Shown: positions 38,346 to 47,999, counted from the stretch's first letter. The stretch: 64,000 nt of DNA from Tardiphaga robiniae (GCF_013359755.1 NZ_JABMCJ010000085.1:305756-369755); one strand, 5' to 3'. Numbers and translations: made by a program. The notes: a model not told the origin generated them from the sequence alone.

Positions 38346-39854
38346 ATGGATGTTCTCGTCAATGTCATGCACGGCTTCGGTGTCGCGCTGCAGCCCGCCA
38401 ATATTCTCTACTGCTTCATCGGCGTCTTCATCGGTACCCTGGTCGGCGTACTGCCGGGCATCGGGCCGATCTCGGCGATGTCGCTGCTGCTGCCGGTGAC
38501 GCTGTCCGGCACGCCGGAGTCCGGCATCATCATGATGGCCGGCATCTATTACGGCTCGATGTATGGCGGTTCGACCACGTCGATCCTGGTCAACATTCCC
38601 GGTGAGGCCGCCTCCGTCGTCACCTGTATCGACGGCCACCAGATGGCGAAGCAGGGCCGTGCCGGTCCGGCGCTCGGCATCTCCGCGCTCGGCTCCTTCA
38701 TCGCCGGAACTTTTGCGCTGGTGATGCTGATGCTGGTGGCGCCGTCGCTCGCCTCGGTCGCCATTGCCTTCGGCCCCGCGGAATATGCCAGCCTGATGGT
38801 GCTCGGCTTGGTCGTGCTGACCTTCCTGACACAAGGCTCGATGGCCAAGGCGCTGCTGATGGCCTGTATCGGCATCGTGCTTGGCCTCATCGGCCTCGAC
38901 AGCATCACCGCGCAGCCGCGGCTGACCTTCGGCCGGATCGAGCTGATCGATGGCATCGGTCTCGTGCCCGTGGTGATGGGTCTGTTCGGGCTCGGCGAGG
39001 TGCTGCTCAACACCGAGCAGGTCATCAAGCGCGACATCATCAATGCCAAGATCACGCAACTCCTGCCCAACAAGGAAGACTGGAAGGCCAGCGCCGGGCC
39101 GATCGGGCGTGGCACGATTTTAGGCTTCTTCCTCGGGATACTCCCCGGCGGCGGTGCCGTGGTCGCGTCCTTTGCGTCCTATGCGCTGGAGAAGCGGCTG
39201 TCGAAACATCCGGAGCGCTTCGGTCATGGCGCGATCGAAGGTGTTGCCGGACCTGAAGCGGCGAACAACGCGGCAGCGGGCGGTGCGTTCATTCCGCTGA
39301 TGACCCTCGGCATTCCACCGAACGTGGTGATGGCGCTGCTGCTCGGCGCTTTCGTCATTCACGGGCTGCAGCCCGGCCCGCTGCTGATCACCCAGAACCC
39401 CGGATTGTTCTGGGGCATCGTTGCCAGCATGTATATCGGCAACCTCATGCTGCTGGTGCTGAACTTGCCGCTAATCGGCATGTGGGTGAAGCTGCTGAAG
39501 CTGCCTTATAATGTGCTGTTCCCGCTGATCATCCTGTTCACGATCATCGGCGTTTATTGCAGCAGCAACAATGTGTTCGATGTCTATGTCATGATCGGCT
39601 TCGGCGTCATCGGCTACTTCATGCGCAAGTTCGGCTATGAGCCCGCGCCGCTGGTGCTGGCCTTCGTGCTGGGTCCGCTGCTGGAGAACAATCTGCGGAA
39701 GTCATTGATCCTGTCGCAGGGCAATCTCATGACCTTCATCGAGCGGCCGATCTCGGCAGCCTGTCTGCTGCTGGCAGTGGTGCTGCTGATCGCCCCGCTG
39801 TTGCCTGCACTGCGCAAGAAGCGCGAGATGGTCGCGCTCGACGAGGGCGCGTAG
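38346..39854 (+). CDS. tctA: TctA-family large membrane subunit
   Basis: 502 residues, about twelve membrane helices. The TctA motif GTLVGVLPGIGPISAMSLLLP is near the N-terminus, with GSMYGGSTTSILVNIPGEAAS soon after and a second GILPGGGAVVASF in the inverted half. It is the ion-driven carrier of the tripartite tricarboxylate transporter that works with TctB and the periplasmic TctC. It is also the only tctA gene in the window and so could serve the orphan TctC at 28635. Confidence 0.95.
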   Translation: MDVLVNVMHGFGVALQPANILYCFIGVFIGTLVGVLPGIGPISAMSLLLPVTLSGTPESGIIMMAGIYYGSMYGGSTTSILVNIPGEAASVVTCIDGHQMAKQGRAGPALGISALGSFIAGTFALVMLMLVAPSLASVAIAFGPAEYASLMVLGLVVLTFLTQGSMAKALLMACIGIVLGLIGLDSITAQPRLTFGRIELIDGIGLVPVVMGLFGLGEVLLNTEQVIKRDIINAKITQLLPNKEDWKASAGPIGRGTILGFFLGILPGGGAVVASFASYALEKRLSKHPERFGHGAIEGVAGPEAANNAAAGGAFIPLMTLGIPPNVVMALLLGAFVIHGLQPGPLLITQNPGLFWGIVASMYIGNLMLLVLNLPLIGMWVKLLKLPYNVLFPLIILFTIIGVYCSSNNVFDVYVMIGFGVIGYFMRKFGYEPAPLVLAFVLGPLLENNLRKSLILSQGNLMTFIERPISAACLLLAVVLLIAPLLPALRKKREMVALDEGA

Positions 39855-39869
39855 CCGGGGAGCGTTCGC

Positions 39870-40778
39870 ATGGACACCGAATTGGCCAGGACATTCCTTG
39901 CGGTTGTGAGCGCCGGCAATTTCGTAACTGCGGCGGACAAACTCCATGTCACGCAGTCCACGGTCAGCGCGCGGATCCAGACGCTCGAGCAGTTGCTGCG
40001 CGTGACGCTGTTCGTCCGCAACAAGGCCGGTGCGACGCTGACGCCCGCCGGCCGCCAGTTTCAGAAACACGCGTCCACGCTGGTACGTACGGTGGAACAT
40101 GCGCGGCAGGATGTCGGCATTGCGAAAGGCTTCAGTGGTACGCTGACCGTCGGCGGTCGCATTGGGCTGTGGGAGGAGCATCTGCTGCACTGGCTGCCGC
40201 TGATGCGCGCGAAACATCCGGATATCGCGATCCGCGCCGAGAGCGCTCTCGAAGCCGAATTGATGCAGGGCCTCGTCGAAGGCAGGATCGATATCGGCGT
40301 GATGTATACGCCGCAGAGCCGGCCCGGTCTCAAGGTCGAGCAATTGTTCGATGAACAGCTCATTCTGGTCTCGACCAGTACGCACAGCGCGCCGGAGCCG
40401 CAGCCGGGTTACGTCTATATCGACTGGGGCCCGGAATTCTATGCGCGCCACATGGCGCTGTTTCCGGATTTCGCGGGACCATCGCTTACGGCCAATATCG
40501 GCTGGCTCGGGCTGCAGCATGTGCTGGAGAATGGCGGCTCCGGATATTTCCCGCGCCGCATCGTTGCACCCCAGCTGAAGGCTGGGCGGCTGCATGCCGT
40601 CGCCGATGCGCCGGAATTCTCGATGCCAGCCTATGTCGTCTATCCCGGCGATCGCGACGATGAGATCATCGCCGAAGCGGTCGCGCTCATGCATCGCCTC
40701 GCGCATGACGTGGCCAACAAAAAGCCCGCGCCTGCAGGGCAGGCGAGGGCGCCGAAACGTCCGGCAAGGCGGACGTGA
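39870..40778 (+). CDS. LysR-family transcription regulator
   Basis: 302 residues. The N-terminal helix-turn-helix (FLAVVSAGNFVTAADKLHVTQSTVSARIQTLE) precedes a substrate-binding-like effector domain; the C-terminal tail is basic. It lies 15 bp after tctA on the same strand with GGGGAGC before the ATG, so it is probably cotranscribed and may control this transporter in response to the imported acid. Confidence 0.9.
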   Translation: MDTELARTFLAVVSAGNFVTAADKLHVTQSTVSARIQTLEQLLRVTLFVRNKAGATLTPAGRQFQKHASTLVRTVEHARQDVGIAKGFSGTLTVGGRIGLWEEHLLHWLPLMRAKHPDIAIRAESALEAELMQGLVEGRIDIGVMYTPQSRPGLKVEQLFDEQLILVSTSTHSAPEPQPGYVYIDWGPEFYARHMALFPDFAGPSLTANIGWLGLQHVLENGGSGYFPRRIVAPQLKAGRLHAVADAPEFSMPAYVVYPGDRDDEIIAEAVALMHRLAHDVANKKPAPAGQARAPKRPARRT

Positions 40779-40791
40779 TGTGGAGGCGCGG

Positions 40792-40950
40792 CTAGGTGCC
40801 GGACGGATATCCCGATGTCGCAACGATCGCCGCGATCTGATCGGCGCTGTGCCGGGAACGCTTGGTAACTGTCAGGCGTGCGATGATCGCCGCAGCAAAG
40901 GCGAACAGCGCGAGAGCGACCGATACGTCGGGGTGGATGATCGTTTTCAT
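40792..40950 (-). CDS. Small single-span membrane protein
   Basis: 52 residues with one hydrophobic helix (VALALFAFAAAIIARLTV) after a short N-terminus and a polar tail. CAGGAG seven bases before the ATG strongly supports translation. I do not recognise a family. It is convergent with the LysR gene. Confidence 0.5.
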   Translation of the reverse strand: MKTIIHPDVSVALALFAFAAAIIARLTVTKRSRHSADQIAAIVATSGYPSGT

Positions 40951-41445
40951 GGTCGGCTCCTGCATCATCGAGGGGCGGCATCGCTCCTCGGGTTCCTTCG
41001 AGCGTAGGACTGCCATGAATTTTGACAAACGAATATTATTGGCGATTGCAATCGAATTTGTCGATTTTAAATCGACCCGAGCCGAATGACGTCGCAATCG
41101 TCGGAAGGACGGCGTCCTGCACTTTGCGGAATGCAAAGATTCCGAGGCAGACACCCGCGGCCACTGCAACAAGGATGTGACGATGCGTGTGCGGCCATCA
41201 GCGCCGCGCGTGAGCGAGCTTGCGTGTGGGAAACAGGATATCGCGATGTGCGATGAGACGGAGCGGGCGATCGACGTGATCGCAAGCGTGCGCGTTGCAT
41301 TGGGACGAGGCGGCCGCGCCGAACGCATGCGATGGGATGCAATTGATTCAATGCGAGGACGAACAACGCGCGCTCGACAAATATCAGCCCCAGATTCGTC
41401 CGATTAAAGATTCACGCTCCGGCGAAATGAGTTGGGGGCTGCATC
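40951..41445. other. Region with no assignable gene before the RTX gene
   Basis: Several frames are open but none has both a ribosome site and family features (for instance 41177-41407, plus). The 40990-41070 part is AT-rich relative to its surroundings and may hold promoters. No structural RNA was recognised. Confidence 0.4.
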
Positions 41446-43839
41446 ATGGCGTTTGTCGGACCTGAATTTCCCATCAATTCCACCACGGCCAATGATCAGG
41501 CGGGCGCAACCCAAACGCTGTTGTCCGACGGACGTATTCTTGTGACGTGGACGGCGACGGATGTCGGCGGTCATCAGCCGCATACAATTCAGGGCCACTA
41601 TTTGTCGGCGGACGGTACGCCTCAAGGACCCGATTTTCAGATCACGATTGATCGGAGCGGGGATCCGGGAGCGCCTTCGGTCACGGCGCTTTCCGACGGC
41701 CGCGCCTTTGTCGCGTGGCAATCCTATATCGCCGCCGACAATGTCACTGAAGTTCGCGGCACCCTCATCGATGCGGAGGGGCATCCCGTTGCAGATATGG
41801 TGGTCAATTCATCAACTGCGATTTCGCCGCAGATGCCCTCCGTTACGACGCTCGCCGACGGCCAGATCTTGCTGACCTATGTGTCCGCAGACGGCGGGGA
41901 TCCGAAATATCTTGGCGATATCCGCGGGAGGATCCTCCACGACGACGGAACCGTCGCCATCGACGACTTCACCGTGAATACGACCACCTGGGGTACGCAA
42001 TATGATCCAAAGGTGACGGCGCTGCCCGACGGGCGGGCGTTCGTCACATGGAGGTCGTACGATCCGGACGAGGGGCGCTACAACGTCTCCGCCCAGTTCG
42101 TGAACCCCGATGGCAGCGCGAGCGCGCCAGACTTTCGCATCCTGGCGGGAGCCCAGTTCAATCAGAGCGACGCGTCCGCCGCGGTTCTCGCGGATGGACG
42201 CATTCTCGTGGCCTGGACCGCGCAGGAACCGGATGGTGACAGCAACATTCATGCGCGCCTGCTGAACCCGGACGGATCCGTGGTTGTGTCCGATAATATC
42301 GTCAATGCGAATTTTGACGGCGGTCAGGATTCCCCGTCGATCGCCGCACTGCCGGATGGCCGCGCGGTCATCATCTGGCACGCCACCGATCCCGTCACCG
42401 GCGCCAGTGATCTCTATGGTCGCCTGCTGATTCCGGGCGCTTTTCCGATCGGCAACGATTTTCTCGTTAATTCGACAGGTGGCCTGGCGGAAACCGGACC
42501 GCATCTCCTGACATTGTCCGATGGGCGTATTCTCGCGACCTGGACCTCGTTTGAGCAGGGACCGGCTGCAGACGACATCCACGGCCGCATCATGTCGTTC
42601 AACACGATCACCAATGGTACGCCGGGCGATGACGTGCTCCCCGGTACCGCGGATAACGATATCATTCACGGCGGCGATGGTCGCGACACAATACATGGTG
42701 CAGCTGGAAACGACGTTCTGCATGGCGATGGCGGCAACGACTTTCTCTACGGCGATGCGGGCAATGATTTTCTGTTCGGCGGCGATGGCGACGACCGCAT
42801 GTGGGGCGGTGACGGCAATGACATTTTCGTCGGCGGCAAGGGCGCCGATGCTTTTGCCGGCGCGTCCGGTATCGATACGGTGCGCTACGAGACATCGTCT
42901 GCCGGTATTCATGTCGATCTGACACTCGGTACGGGCAGCGGTGGCGATGCCGCCGGTGACAGTTTCAGTTCGATCGAGATCGTCATTGGCAGTCGATTCG
43001 ACGACACGTTGATCGGCGACGGTGCCGCCAACACGTTATCAGGCGGCAGCGGCAAGGATGTTCTGGACGGTCGCGACGGCAATGACGTGCTGGATGGCGG
43101 CGAAGGCAACGATGCGCTGACCGGCAGCGCCGGCAATGACATTCTGCACGGCGGTGCCGGTAACGATCAGCTTTGGGGCAATGCGGGTGACGATATCCTC
43201 GCCGGCGGCGCGGGTGCCGATATACTTGCTGGCGGCGCCGGCAACGATACGGCGGATTACAGCACGTCCATTGCCCAGGTGAATATCAATCTCGCGACAG
43301 GTGTCATTCAATGGGGAGATGCTGAGGGCGACAAACTCAGTTCGATCGAAAATCTGATCGGGAGCGGGACGATGGACCTGCTGACCGGTGACGCGGCCGA
43401 CAATCGCATTTCCGGTGGCGGCGGGAACGATCTGATCGATGGCGGCGGCGGAAACGATAGTCTTGATGGCGGCACCGGCAACGATACGCTCACAGGCGGG
43501 CTCGGCGCCGACATCTTGACCGGCGGAGCTGGCGCGGACAGTTTTGTATTCAAAGCTGTGCAGGACAGTCTGCCCGGAGCTGCCGATCAGATCACCGACT
43601 TTTCGTCGATCGTCGCGGACACGGCCGATTGGATCGATCTGTCGGCAATCGATGCCAACAGCAAGGCCGCCGGCGATCAAGCGTTCGCCTTCGTCGGAAG
43701 CGCCGCTTTCACGCATATCGCCGGCGAATTGCGCTTCGCCGATCATCTTCTTCAAGGCGATGTCGATGGCGATGGTGCGGCCGACTTCGCGGTTCAGGTG
43801 AACACCGCCGTCTTGAAGGCAGGTGACTTCGTCTTGTGA
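41446..43839 (+). CDS. Secreted protein: seven-repeat beta-propeller fused to RTX repeats
   Basis: 797 residues without an N-terminal signal peptide. Residues 1-380 carry seven repeats of about 55 residues, each with an (L)xDGR(x)4W core; the Asp falls at 28, 84, 138, 195, 250, 304 and 359, which suggests a seven-bladed propeller. From about 390 come three blocks of calcium-binding GGxGxDxL nonapeptides, separated by spacers with a VRYETSSAGIHVDL-type strand, and a C-terminal domain (GADSFVFKA ... DQITDF) typical of type I secreted proteins. It should be exported by a type I system, whose genes are not in the window, and fold on meeting calcium outside. Its activity is unknown; adhesion or polymer binding is plausible. 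Confidence 0.88.
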   Translation: MAFVGPEFPINSTTANDQAGATQTLLSDGRILVTWTATDVGGHQPHTIQGHYLSADGTPQGPDFQITIDRSGDPGAPSVTALSDGRAFVAWQSYIAADNVTEVRGTLIDAEGHPVADMVVNSSTAISPQMPSVTTLADGQILLTYVSADGGDPKYLGDIRGRILHDDGTVAIDDFTVNTTTWGTQYDPKVTALPDGRAFVTWRSYDPDEGRYNVSAQFVNPDGSASAPDFRILAGAQFNQSDASAAVLADGRILVAWTAQEPDGDSNIHARLLNPDGSVVVSDNIVNANFDGGQDSPSIAALPDGRAVIIWHATDPVTGASDLYGRLLIPGAFPIGNDFLVNSTGGLAETGPHLLTLSDGRILATWTSFEQGPAADDIHGRIMSFNTITNGTPGDDVLPGTADNDIIHGGDGRDTIHGAAGNDVLHGDGGNDFLYGDAGNDFLFGGDGDDRMWGGDGNDIFVGGKGADAFAGASGIDTVRYETSSAGIHVDLTLGTGSGGDAAGDSFSSIEIVIGSRFDDTLIGDGAANTLSGGSGKDVLDGRDGNDVLDGGEGNDALTGSAGNDILHGGAGNDQLWGNAGDDILAGGAGADILAGGAGNDTADYSTSIAQVNINLATGVIQWGDAEGDKLSSIENLIGSGTMDLLTGDAADNRISGGGGNDLIDGGGGNDSLDGGTGNDTLTGGLGADILTGGAGADSFVFKAVQDSLPGAADQITDFSSIVADTADWIDLSAIDANSKAAGDQAFAFVGSAAFTHIAGELRFADHLLQGDVDGDGAADFAVQVNTAVLKAGDFVL

Positions 43840-43891
43840 TTTACGCGATGTGAGTGTTGTCGCGCCCCCGGCGTCGCGGGCCGCTTTCGCG

Positions 43892-44296
43892 TTACGCTGC
43901 GGTCGACGTCCGCGACGTGACGCCCGGCATCAGCTGAAACGGTTGCTCGATCACGATGCTCGGGCAACCCAGCGACGCCGCGACCTGGCTGGTCGAGGCG
44001 ACCACCGCATGGTCGATCTGCGAGCCGGGAATCTGGGCCACGATCAGCTGCGCGATACAGAGTTGTTTGGTGCCGCGCAGGTCGAGGTCGACCCGGTAGG
44101 CAAACAGCGCATGGACGATATCGCGCCGGTCGCGGATCACGATCAGCCCGTTGTCGCCGCCATCGGCATCGGTTCGCCGGCGCACGAAATCCAGCCATGC
44201 ATCCAGCGTAACGCTGGCATCGTGCAGATAGACGAGCGGATAGGCCGCGCGAGCGTCCGCCCAAGTCATTGGTTGCGCCTGATATTCCTCATTCAT
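43892..44296 (-). CDS. Hypothetical protein, probably oxygen-regulated
   Basis: 134 residues, soluble, starting MNEEYQAQPMTWADARAAYP, with a central sheet-like region (GLIVIRDRRDIVHALFAYRVDLD). Size and pattern suggest an acyltransferase-like fold but the family is not recognised. It is divergent from a FnrN-type regulator, and two TTGAT-N4-GTCAA boxes lie in the shared upstream region, so expression at low oxygen is likely. The longer frame to 44371 overlaps a box. Confidence 0.7.
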   Translation of the reverse strand: MNEEYQAQPMTWADARAAYPLVYLHDASVTLDAWLDFVRRRTDADGGDNGLIVIRDRRDIVHALFAYRVDLDLRGTKQLCIAQLIVAQIPGSQIDHAVVASTSQVAASLGCPSIVIEQPFQLMPGVTSRTSTAA

Positions 44297-44348
44297 CGCC
44301 GGATTCCCGCATGGCCTGCAAAATTGGCGGGGACGGGCTGGTTCGGCA

Positions 44349-44387
44349 TTGATATGGGTCAAAGCGTCCACGATTGATCCATGTCAA
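44349..44387. promoter_or_regulatory. Two FNR/FixK-type boxes
   Basis: TTGAT-ATGG-GTCAA at 44349-44362 and TTGAT-CCAT-GTCAA at 44374-44387, 25 bp apart centre to centre. Each matches the TTGAT-N4-ATCAA consensus at nine of ten positions. They lie between a hypothetical gene (minus) and the FnrN-type regulator (plus), suggesting autoregulation and control of both sides. Confidence 0.8.
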
Positions 44388-44420
44388 ATGGTGTAGAGTG
44401 ATTTTCAAGACCTGCCACAT

Positions 44421-45194
44421 ATGACCAAACCGAAGATGGACAGTGCCATGACCTTCGCGGAACCAGCGGCCGAGACCTGTGCCGGAGAGCGCGACTGCAA
44501 GCACGGCCGCAGCACCAACGGCTGCGACGATTGCAAGGTGCGCCTGTTCAGCGTCTGCGGCGCATTGGAACCGGCGGAACTCGACGAGCTCGATCGCCTC
44601 AGCCAGGTCAAGAATTTCCCGGCCAAGGCCATGCTGTTCGATCAGGGCGCGTTGGCCGGCAGCGTGTTCAACGTGACCGAAGGCATCGTCCGGCTCTACA
44701 AGTCGCTGCCCGATGGCCGCCGTCAGATCGTCGGCTTCGCGCTGCCCGGTGACTTCCTCGGACTTGCGCTGATGGACCGCTACGGCGTCGCCGCCGAGGC
44801 CGTGACACCGGTGCGCGTCTGCCGTTTCTCCCGCGCCCAGTTTCTCAGCTATGTCGACGGCAAGCCGCATCTGCTGCGCCGCCTGCATGAATTTGCCGGC
44901 CATGAACTCAGCCTCGCGCAGGACCAGATGCTGCTGCTCGGCCGCCGCACCGCCGACGAGAAGGTCGCCGCCTTCCTGCTGAACCTGCAGGCGCGCTATG
45001 GCCGCATCGGCGCGATGTCGGTCAATGTGCCGCTGCCCATGAGCCGTCAGGATATCGCCGACTATCTCGGCCTGACCATTGAAACCGTCAGCCGCACGCT
45101 GACCAAGCTCACCAAGGAAAAGACCGTGCTGGTGGTGCCCGATGGCGTGCGGCTGCTGTCCACCGACCGGCTGGATCAGCTCGCCGCGGCGTAA
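44421..45194 (+). CDS. Oxygen-sensing Crp/Fnr regulator, FnrN/AadR/FixK1 type
   Basis: 257 residues. The N-terminal cysteine cluster Cys35-x2-Cys38-x7-Cys46 matches the C-x2-C-x7-C of rhizobial FnrN, and Cys134 can supply the fourth ligand of a [4Fe-4S] cluster that is lost in air. Further cysteines at 20 and 26 are extra. The recognition helix ISRQDIAD-type region (MSRQDIADYLGLTIETVSRTLTKL) has the E--SR motif that reads TTGAT. It is an activator of anaerobic or microaerobic genes; AadR of R. palustris (anaerobic aromatic degradation) and FixK1 are the closest named types. Two boxes lie upstream and one downstream. Confidence 0.9.
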   Translation: MTKPKMDSAMTFAEPAAETCAGERDCKHGRSTNGCDDCKVRLFSVCGALEPAELDELDRLSQVKNFPAKAMLFDQGALAGSVFNVTEGIVRLYKSLPDGRRQIVGFALPGDFLGLALMDRYGVAAEAVTPVRVCRFSRAQFLSYVDGKPHLLRRLHEFAGHELSLAQDQMLLLGRRTADEKVAAFLLNLQARYGRIGAMSVNVPLPMSRQDIADYLGLTIETVSRTLTKLTKEKTVLVVPDGVRLLSTDRLDQLAAA

Positions 45195-45208
45195 CGCGGC
45201 GCTGCATT

Positions 45209-45222
45209 TTGATGTAGCTCAA
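45209..45222 (+). promoter_or_regulatory. FNR-type box upstream of a 34-residue peptide gene
   Basis: TTGAT-GTAG-CTCAA: perfect left half, right half with one mismatch. Its centre is 62 bp before the peptide ATG, so a start at +41.5 would leave a leader of about 20 nt. Confidence 0.55.
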
Positions 45223-45277
45223 GGTGAGCGCGTCCTGTCGCGCTCACACTCTTCTCTGTCACTCAAGGAGAAGAGAT

Positions 45278-45382
45278 ATGCCTTTCGACAGTATGCTGGT
45301 CGCCGCCGCCGTGGTCACGATGTTCGTCTGCTTCGCCCTGCCGCTGGCCTGGGTCTCGCGCCGGACCTTCGGGCAGTCCTGA
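45278..45382 (+). CDS. 34-residue single-span membrane peptide
   Basis: Starts MPFDSMLVAAAVVTMF and ends SRRTFGQS; one membrane helix (about residues 6-26) with a basic end, which predicts the C-terminus inside. AAGGAGAAG lies 5-6 bases before the ATG. A TTGAT-type box is upstream and the FnrN-type gene is adjacent. The size and layout recall small subunits of respiratory oxidases (CydX-like), but no oxidase genes are near. Function unknown. Confidence 0.7.
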   Translation: MPFDSMLVAAAVVTMFVCFALPLAWVSRRTFGQS

Positions 45383-45505
45383 GCCCTTCGGCGGCACGCC
45401 GGTGCCCCTCATAACCGGCTGATTTGTCCTCCAAAACATGCCATGAGTCCTGACCCCCGCGACGGTTGCGCCGCGTCTGGGCTCTTGGTGTGCGAAGGAG
45501 AACAA

Positions 45506-47155
45506 ATGGCTGCTCATGTGAGTCCGCTGGCCGGCAAAACCATCGATCCATCCCTGCTGGTCAACGTGCCTCGGCTGGTGACGGCCTATTTCGCCGGCAA
45601 GCCGGATCCGTCCATCCCCGCCCAGCGCGTCGCTTTCGGCACCTCCGGCCATCGCGGCTCCGCGCTCCACAATTCCTTCAACGAGAACCACATCCTCGCG
45701 GTCAGCCAGGCGATCTGCGATTACCGCAAGGGTGCCGGCATCGACGGACCGCTGTTCATCGGCATCGACACCCATGCGCTGGCTGAACCGGCGCTGGTCA
45801 GCGCGCTGGAAGTCTTCGCCGCCAATGGCGTGCATGTGCGGATCGACCAGGACGACGGTTATACGCCGACGCCGGTGATCTCCCACGCTATCCTCACCTA
45901 CAATAAGGGTCGCTCGTCCGGTCTGGCCGATGGCGTCGTGGTCACGCCGTCGCACAACCCGCCGGAAGACGGCGGCTTCAAATATAATCCGCCGAACGGT
46001 GGCCCGGCCGATACCGACATCACCGGCATCATGGAGAAAGCTGCCAACGGCTTCCTTGAGAACGACATGGCTGGCGTCAGGCGCATCCCGATCGCGCGCG
46101 CCCGCAAATCCGAATTCGTGAAGCGCTACGATTTCATCACGCCCTATGTGACCGACCTCGCCGATGTCGTCGACATGGAGGCGATCCGCGCATCAGGCGT
46201 CAAGATCGGTATCGATCCGCTCGGCGGCGCGGGCGTACATTACTGGCAGCCGATCATCGAGCGCTACAAGCTCGATGCGACCATCGTGAATACCGCGATC
46301 GATCCGACCTTTCGCTTCATGACGCTGGACTGGGACGGCAAGATCCGCATGGACTGTTCGTCGCCCTATGCGATGGCCAAGCTCATCGGCATGCGCGACC
46401 GGTTCGATGTCGCTTTCGCCAACGACACCGATGCCGACCGCCACGGCATCGTCACCCGCACCGGCGGCTTGATGAATCCGAACCATTATCTCGCGGCGTC
46501 CATCGACTATCTGTTCGCGCACCGTCCGAACTGGCGCAAGGATGCGGCGGTGGGCAAGACCATCGTCTCCAGCGCCATCATCGACCGCGTGGTGAACAAG
46601 CTCGGCCGCAAACTGGTCGAGACGCCGGTCGGCTTCAAATGGTTCGTCAATGGTCTCGTCGATGGTTCGTTTGGCTTCGGCGGCGAGGAGAGCGCCGGTG
46701 CGTCGTTCCTGCGCAAGGACGGCACGGTCTGGACCACCGACAAGGACGGACTTATTTTGGGCCTGCTCGCCGCCGAGATCACGGCGGTGACCAAGCAGAA
46801 TCCGAGCCAGCGTTTCGAGACGCTGACCGCCGAATTCGGCACGCCCTATTACGAGCGTATCGACGCCGCGGCCACGCCCGAGCAGAAGAACGTGCTGAAG
46901 AAAGTTACGCCGGAGCAGATCGGCATGATCGAGCTCGCCGGCGATGCGGTGACCAAGACCGAGAGCAAGGCGGCCGGCAATGACCAGTCCTTCGGTGGCA
47001 TCAAGGTCTCGACCGCCAATGGCTGGTTCGCGGCGCGGCCGTCCGGCACCGAGGATGTTTACAAGATCTATGCGGAGAGTTTCCGCAGCGAGGATCACCT
47101 CAAGCAGATTCAAAGCGACGCGCAGACGGCGATCTCGAAGGTGTTTGCGAAATAG
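45506..47155 (+). CDS. pgm: Phosphoglucomutase (alpha-D-glucose-phosphate specific)
   Basis: 549 residues, the length of the E. coli Pgm class. The phospho-serine loop is [13 protein letters not shown] (Ser149), the metal loop [11 protein letters not shown], the sugar-binding loop [12 protein letters not shown], and the phosphate-binding end [11 protein letters not shown]. It interconverts glucose-1-phosphate and glucose-6-phosphate for glycogen, trehalose and envelope sugars. The ATG at 45506 has AAGGAG upstream and gives the family's normal N-terminus; the frame from 45443 is too long. A palindromic repeat follows the stop. Confidence 0.96.
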   Translation: MAAHVSPLAGKTIDPSLLVNVPRLVTAYFAGKPDPSIPAQRVAFGTSGHRGSALHNSFNENHILAVSQAICDYRKGAGIDGPLFIGIDTHALAEPALVSALEVFAANGVHVRIDQDDGYTPTPVISHAILTYNKGRSSGLADGVVVTPSHNPPEDGGFKYNPPNGGPADTDITGIMEKAANGFLENDMAGVRRIPIARARKSEFVKRYDFITPYVTDLADVVDMEAIRASGVKIGIDPLGGAGVHYWQPIIERYKLDATIVNTAIDPTFRFMTLDWDGKIRMDCSSPYAMAKLIGMRDRFDVAFANDTDADRHGIVTRTGGLMNPNHYLAASIDYLFAHRPNWRKDAAVGKTIVSSAIIDRVVNKLGRKLVETPVGFKWFVNGLVDGSFGFGGEESAGASFLRKDGTVWTTDKDGLILGLLAAEITAVTKQNPSQRFETLTAEFGTPYYERIDAAATPEQKNVLKKVTPEQIGMIELAGDAVTKTESKAAGNDQSFGGIKVSTANGWFAARPSGTEDVYKIYAESFRSEDHLKQIQSDAQTAISKVFAK

Positions 47156-47173
47156 CCTCACGCGCAACCTCAC

Positions 47174-47224
47174 ACTCGTCGTTCCGGGTTCGCTCGCAAG
47201 AGCGAGCGCCCCGGAACGACGAGT
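47174..47224. repeat. REP-like palindrome after pgm
   Basis: 15-bp arms ACTCGTCGTTCCGGG and its exact complement enclose a second small stem (CGCTC-GCAA-GAGCG). The core matches the larger elements at 53273 and 63439. It may also end the pgm and ABC permease messages, which converge here. Confidence 0.7.
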
Positions 47225-47231
47225 ATGTTTC

Positions 47232-47999
47232 TCAATGCCCGCTCGTTCGCCACCGTAGCAGTCGCTGTTCGACCATCGACATCGCCAGCGCGGTCACATA
47301 GCCGATCATGCCGAGCAGGATGACGCCGGCGAACAGATCCGCCGAACGAAACGCGCGCGCCGAGAGCAGCACCCAGTGGCCGAGGCCGTCGAGCCCCGCG
47401 AGGATTTCGCAGACCACTGCCAGGATCAGCGACACGGTCAGGCTGAGCCGCATGCCGGAGATGATATCGGGACTGGCAGATGGCAGAGCTATCTTGAAGA
47501 TCACCGCGAGGCGCGACATATGCAGCGAGCGCGCGACCTCATAGAGACGCGGCTCTACTGCGCCGAAGCCGTGAACGGTCGCAAGCAGCATCGGCCAGAT
47601 CGCGCCGAAAGCGATGACGAACAGTGCCATGCCCTGGGTCAGTCCGAACAGAGCGATGGCGACGGGAATGATCGCAGATACGGGTAGTGGCCGCAGGAAT
47701 TCCAGCGATGGAGCGACATAGCTGCGCATCGCCTTGGACGAGCCGATCATGGCGCCGAGTGCGATGCCGACGACGGATGCGACCAGCCAGCCATAGAACA
47801 TGTGTTCGAGGGTGCCGATCGTCTTGTCCAGCAACGTGCCATTGCTGAAGCCGCGCATCAGCGCGGCCCAGGCGCGATCGGGGCCCGGCAGGAACACCGG
47901 CGAGACCAGTTTCAGATTGGCGATCAACTGCCACAGCGCGATCAGGCCTGCAGCCACGGCGAAGCTGGCAACGCGCCAGAGGGTGAGTGCCCAGTTCAT
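47232..47999 (-). CDS. ABC transporter permease (SsuC/TauC-like)
   Basis: 255 residues, about six helices, with the EAA-type loop EVARSLHMSRLAVIFKIALPSASPDIISG. This is the BPD_transp_1 permease family used for nitrate, taurine, sulfonate, pyrimidine precursors and related solutes. It overlaps the next permease gene by 4 bp and is the last gene of the operon. Confidence 0.9.
   Translation of the reverse strand: MNWALTLWRVASFAVAAGLIALWQLIANLKLVSPVFLPGPDRAWAALMRGFSNGTLLDKTIGTLEHMFYGWLVASVVGIALGAMIGSSKAMRSYVAPSLEFLRPLPVSAIIPVAIALFGLTQGMALFVIAFGAIWPMLLATVHGFGAVEPRLYEVARSLHMSRLAVIFKIALPSASPDIISGMRLSLTVSLILAVVCEILAGLDGLGHWVLLSARAFRSADLFAGVILLGMIGYVTALAMSMVEQRLLRWRTSGH

Noticed and set aside
37884..39059. 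A 391-codon minus-strand frame across tctB-tctA
   Set aside because: Its low-complexity His/Asp/Glu/Gln-rich composition is typical of the antisense of membrane-protein genes.
41812..43755. Minus-strand frames across the RTX gene
   Set aside because: They mirror the repetitive GGxGxD coding repeats on the other strand and are not independent genes.
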